From the NCBI RefSeq assembly GCF_009848505.1, contig NZ_WWDL01000003.1, positions 141,885-205,884 on the forward strand: DNA of 64,000 bases. Direction: 5' to 3'. The stretch is from Muricoccus harenae. Its GTDB lineage: Bacteria; Pseudomonadota; Alphaproteobacteria; Acetobacterales; Acetobacteraceae. This document shows positions 62,471 to 64,000 of the stretch, one piece after another (within the stretch, counting starts at the first letter, position 1; the number at the start of each line of letters is the position of its first letter). The notes under the pieces are model-generated. The model searched no databases and was not told the DNA's origin. It saw nothing but the letters and a program-made list of their open reading frames with translations. A program made the position numbers and the translations under genes.

Positions 62471-62911
62471 TCAGCGGCTGCGGTTGTTCCGGTGGCAGGC
62501 GCCGCAGGCGCTGCCCATCGCGCGCACCGCTTGGCCGGTGGCGGCGGCATCGCCGCTTGCGGCCGTGTTGCGCAGCGCCTCGGCCGCCGTCGTGGCATTG
62601 GCCGCGGCACGCTCAAAGCCCGGGCGGTCCGACCACACGGCAGGTAGCGCCTTGGAGCCGTTGCCATCCGAGCCGGGTGGGAAGAGCAAGGGCAGGTCGC
62701 GGAAGAAGGCCACCATCTCGTCGGCACGGGCCACGGTGTCGCGCGTGTTGCCCCCGGAATTGGCCACCGCCCCGATCGCCTCAAGATTCGCCTGCATCCG
62801 GCGCAGCCCGTCCTTCCGGGTGGACACAGGATCGGGCTGCGCAATCGCGCCGCCTCCGAGGAGGAGCGCCGCCAGGGCGGCGGTGGTCAGGAAGAGGCGA
62901 GGACGCGCCAT
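62471..62911 (-). CDS. Cytochrome c', class II c-type cytochrome
   Basis: A 146-aa periplasmic four-helix cytochrome. The signal peptide is MARPRLFLTTAALAALLLGG then GAIAQ. The heme site CGACH (136-140) is at the C-terminus, as in cytochrome c', with KDGLRRMQANLEAIGAVANS as helix 1. Such proteins bind NO or serve as electron acceptors; here the partner is probably the adjacent b561. ATG 62911. Convergent with the b561 gene. Confidence 0.9.
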   Translation of the reverse strand: MARPRLFLTTAALAALLLGGGAIAQPDPVSTRKDGLRRMQANLEAIGAVANSGGNTRDTVARADEMVAFFRDLPLLFPPGSDGNGSKALPAVWSDRPGFERAAANATTAAEALRNTAASGDAAATGQAVRAMGSACGACHRNNRSR

Positions 62912-63029
62912 CGGGCATGTTCCATGTTGCGGGCCAGAAAGCTTAGCCGTGCTGCCTGTTCCGCACAGCGATTCGCGGCGCGATTTCCTACGGGATTCAG
63001 CGCCCCTGCCGATTGCGGCTCAGGTGCCC

Positions 63030-63058
63030 TTGCCGCCATCCCGGCACGGCGCTATACG
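63030..63058 (+). promoter_or_regulatory. Promoter of the tRNA-Pro gene
   Basis: TTGCCG (63030-63035) and TATACG (63053-63058) with a 17-bp spacer, placed so that transcription would begin about 17 bp before the tRNA's first base. Confidence 0.5.
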
Positions 63059-63081
63059 CCGCCGCCCGGAGGTCGTCGTGA

Positions 63082-63158
63082 CGGAGCGTAGCTCAGCCTG
63101 GTAGAGCACTGTGTTCGGGACGCAGGGGCCGGAGGTTCGAATCCTCTCGCTCCGACCA
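63082..63158 (+). tRNA. tRNA-Pro (anticodon CGG)
   Basis: A 77-nt cloverleaf. Acceptor stem CGGAGCG (63082-63088) pairs with CGCTCCG, then the discriminator A and an encoded CCA. D arm GCTC...GAGC; anticodon arm CTGTG-TTCGGGA-CGCAG, giving anticodon CGG; T loop TTCGAAT. It decodes CCG, a major proline codon in such a GC-rich genome. Followed by an intrinsic terminator at 63171. Confidence 0.96.
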
Positions 63159-63170
63159 GACGACATCCAG

Positions 63171-63205
63171 AAGCCCCGCCCGGCGAAAGCCTGGCGGGGC
63201 TTTCT
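63171..63205 (+). terminator. Rho-independent terminator behind tRNA-Pro
   Basis: AAGCCCCGCC (63171-63180) pairs with GGCGGGGCTT (63193-63202). Inside, GGC-GAAA-GCC forms a stable tetraloop, and TTTCTC follows. A textbook terminator. Confidence 0.9.
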
Positions 63206-63366
63206 CATGATGCGGCTGCGGCCGCATCGCCGCTTCATGCGTCGATTCGTGGCGGATCGGCAACAGACACCCCGTGATCGGCACGCCTCGCGCCCAGCTG
63301 CCAGGCACGTGGCACGGCCCTCGCAAGACGCTCCTGCACCACGCCAGAGCGTGAGGGGAAGACTCG

Positions 63367-64000
63367 ATGACAACGAACATCGCCGCGGCATCCGCATTGG
63401 TCCTCGGCCTGTCGCTCGGCGCAGGCTCGGCCGGCGCCTTCGAGCTGGAGGATGCGGGGCTGACCATCGGCATCACGCCGACCATCTCGTCCGACTACCT
63501 GTTCCGCGGCGTCAGCCAGACGCGCAACCGCCCGGCCGTGCAGGGCACGATCGACATCCAGCACACCACCGGCTTCTATGTCGGCGCCTTCGCCTCGAAC
63601 GTCGCCTTCCTCGGCACGAATGCGCGCCAGGAAATCGATGCGCTGGCCGGCTGGCGCACCTCGGTCGCGGGTGTCAGCCTCGATCTCGGGGGCATCGCCT
63701 ATACCTATCCGGGCTATGACAACCCGGCGGGCTCGGGCCTCTACGACCTGCAGTATTACGAACTGGCGGTGAAGGCCTCCTACGAGGTGCCGAACCTGCC
63801 GGTTCCAGCCAAGCTGCTCGCCTCCTTCAACTGGTCCCCGAACTATCAGCTCGAGAGCGGCAACGGCTACTACGTCGAAGGCGGCGTGGAAGTCGGCCTT
63901 CCCTTCGACTTCACCCTCGCCGGCCGCGCCGGATACCAGTGGATCCAGAACAACACGCGCTGGGGCTCGCCCGACTTCGCCAACTGGAACGTCACCCTGT
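63367..64000 (+). CDS. TorF family putative porin, 3' end outside the window
   Basis: At least 211 residues of an exported beta-barrel. The signal peptide is MTTNIAAASALVLGLSLGAG then SAGAFEL. The mature start GLTIGITPTISSDYLFRGVS then QT is the signature of the TorF/Gcw_chp putative porin family, and alternating amphipathic strands follow (FYVGAFASNVAFLG, VSLDLGGIAYTYPGYD, YYELAVKASYEV, YVEGGVEVGLPFDFTLAGRA). Aromatic girdle residues are evident. It would sit in the outer membrane. The gene continues beyond base 64000. It starts 160 bp after the tRNA terminator. Confidence 0.88.
   Translation, partial: MTTNIAAASALVLGLSLGAGSAGAFELEDAGLTIGITPTISSDYLFRGVSQTRNRPAVQGTIDIQHTTGFYVGAFASNVAFLGTNARQEIDALAGWRTSVAGVSLDLGGIAYTYPGYDNPAGSGLYDLQYYELAVKASYEVPNLPVPAKLLASFNWSPNYQLESGNGYYVEGGVEVGLPFDFTLAGRAGYQWIQNNTRWGSPDFANWNVTL

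Overview
The window is very GC-rich (roughly 70% G+C) chromosomal DNA. Gene content points to an alphaproteobacterium of the Acetobacteraceae, most like Roseomonas. The pointers are three Bug/TctC solute-binding proteins, a Bradyrhizobium-type D-tartrate dehydratase, an MlaA/MlaC pair, a DUF1127 protein, a TorF-type porin, many GTG/TTG starts and many 4-bp ATGA/GTGA gene overlaps. This placement rests on gene content, not on a phylogeny. I saw no insertion sequence, phage, CRISPR array or rRNA. There is one tRNA, tRNA-Pro(CGG).

Layout. 1-9.3 kb: methyltransferase, a frameshifted MHS-type MFS transporter, LysE exporter, peroxiredoxin with LysR regulator, a tandem pair of small secreted repeat proteins, Xaa-Pro aminopeptidase, DUF1127 protein. 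9.3-22.6 kb: mostly housekeeping (prmA, pcrA/uvrD, metF, mlaA-mlaC, M20 hydrolase, ettA with a GNAT gene), a BASS-type transporter, a DUF2239 gene with a striking promoter and the ruins of a ZIP transporter beside it. 22.6-25.7 kb: GNAT, OsmC, a decayed peptide-binding protein, M29 aminopeptidase.

25.9-29.4 kb is a tightly overlapped four-gene operon (SDR, small 2Fe-2S protein, FAD/BFD protein, DAO-type flavoprotein) like the HcnABC/opine-oxidase dehydrogenases. 29.4-30.8 kb is a copper set (DUF2946, PCu(A)C, YcnI). 31.0-35.4 kb is a hydroxyacid catabolic run (RraA-like aldolase, Ldh-type dehydrogenase, Bug receptor, beta-hydroxyacid dehydrogenase, ModA-like protein). 36.6-42.8 kb joins a SnoaL-like protein, maleylacetate reductase, FMN reductase and a complete LivHMGF transporter. 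LivK lies 2.5 kb beyond, across a large interrupted cadherin/RTX gene.

46.5-64 kb holds a tiny ORF with an exceptionally strong ribosome-binding site, a membrane protein of unknown function, flavin reductase, an exported six-hairpin-like protein, a two-subunit CoA-transferase pair, a low-GC orphan resembling permuted NlpC/P60 enzymes, RidA, a D-tartrate module (Bug receptor, TarD, class III CoA transferase), a chemoreceptor broken by two frameshifts, psd-pssA, a LysM protein, cytochrome b561 and cytochrome c', tRNA-Pro and the start of a porin.

Two themes stand out. Organic-acid catabolic modules repeatedly come with orphan solute receptors. There are also five broken genes in 64 kb (MFS, ZIP, peptide-binding protein, cadherin/RTX, MCP), which means either active gene decay or assembly errors; raw reads would decide. 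The least explained items are the secreted repeat-protein pair, the permuted-papain-like orphan, the tiny ORF and the tandem operator at the DUF2239 gene.
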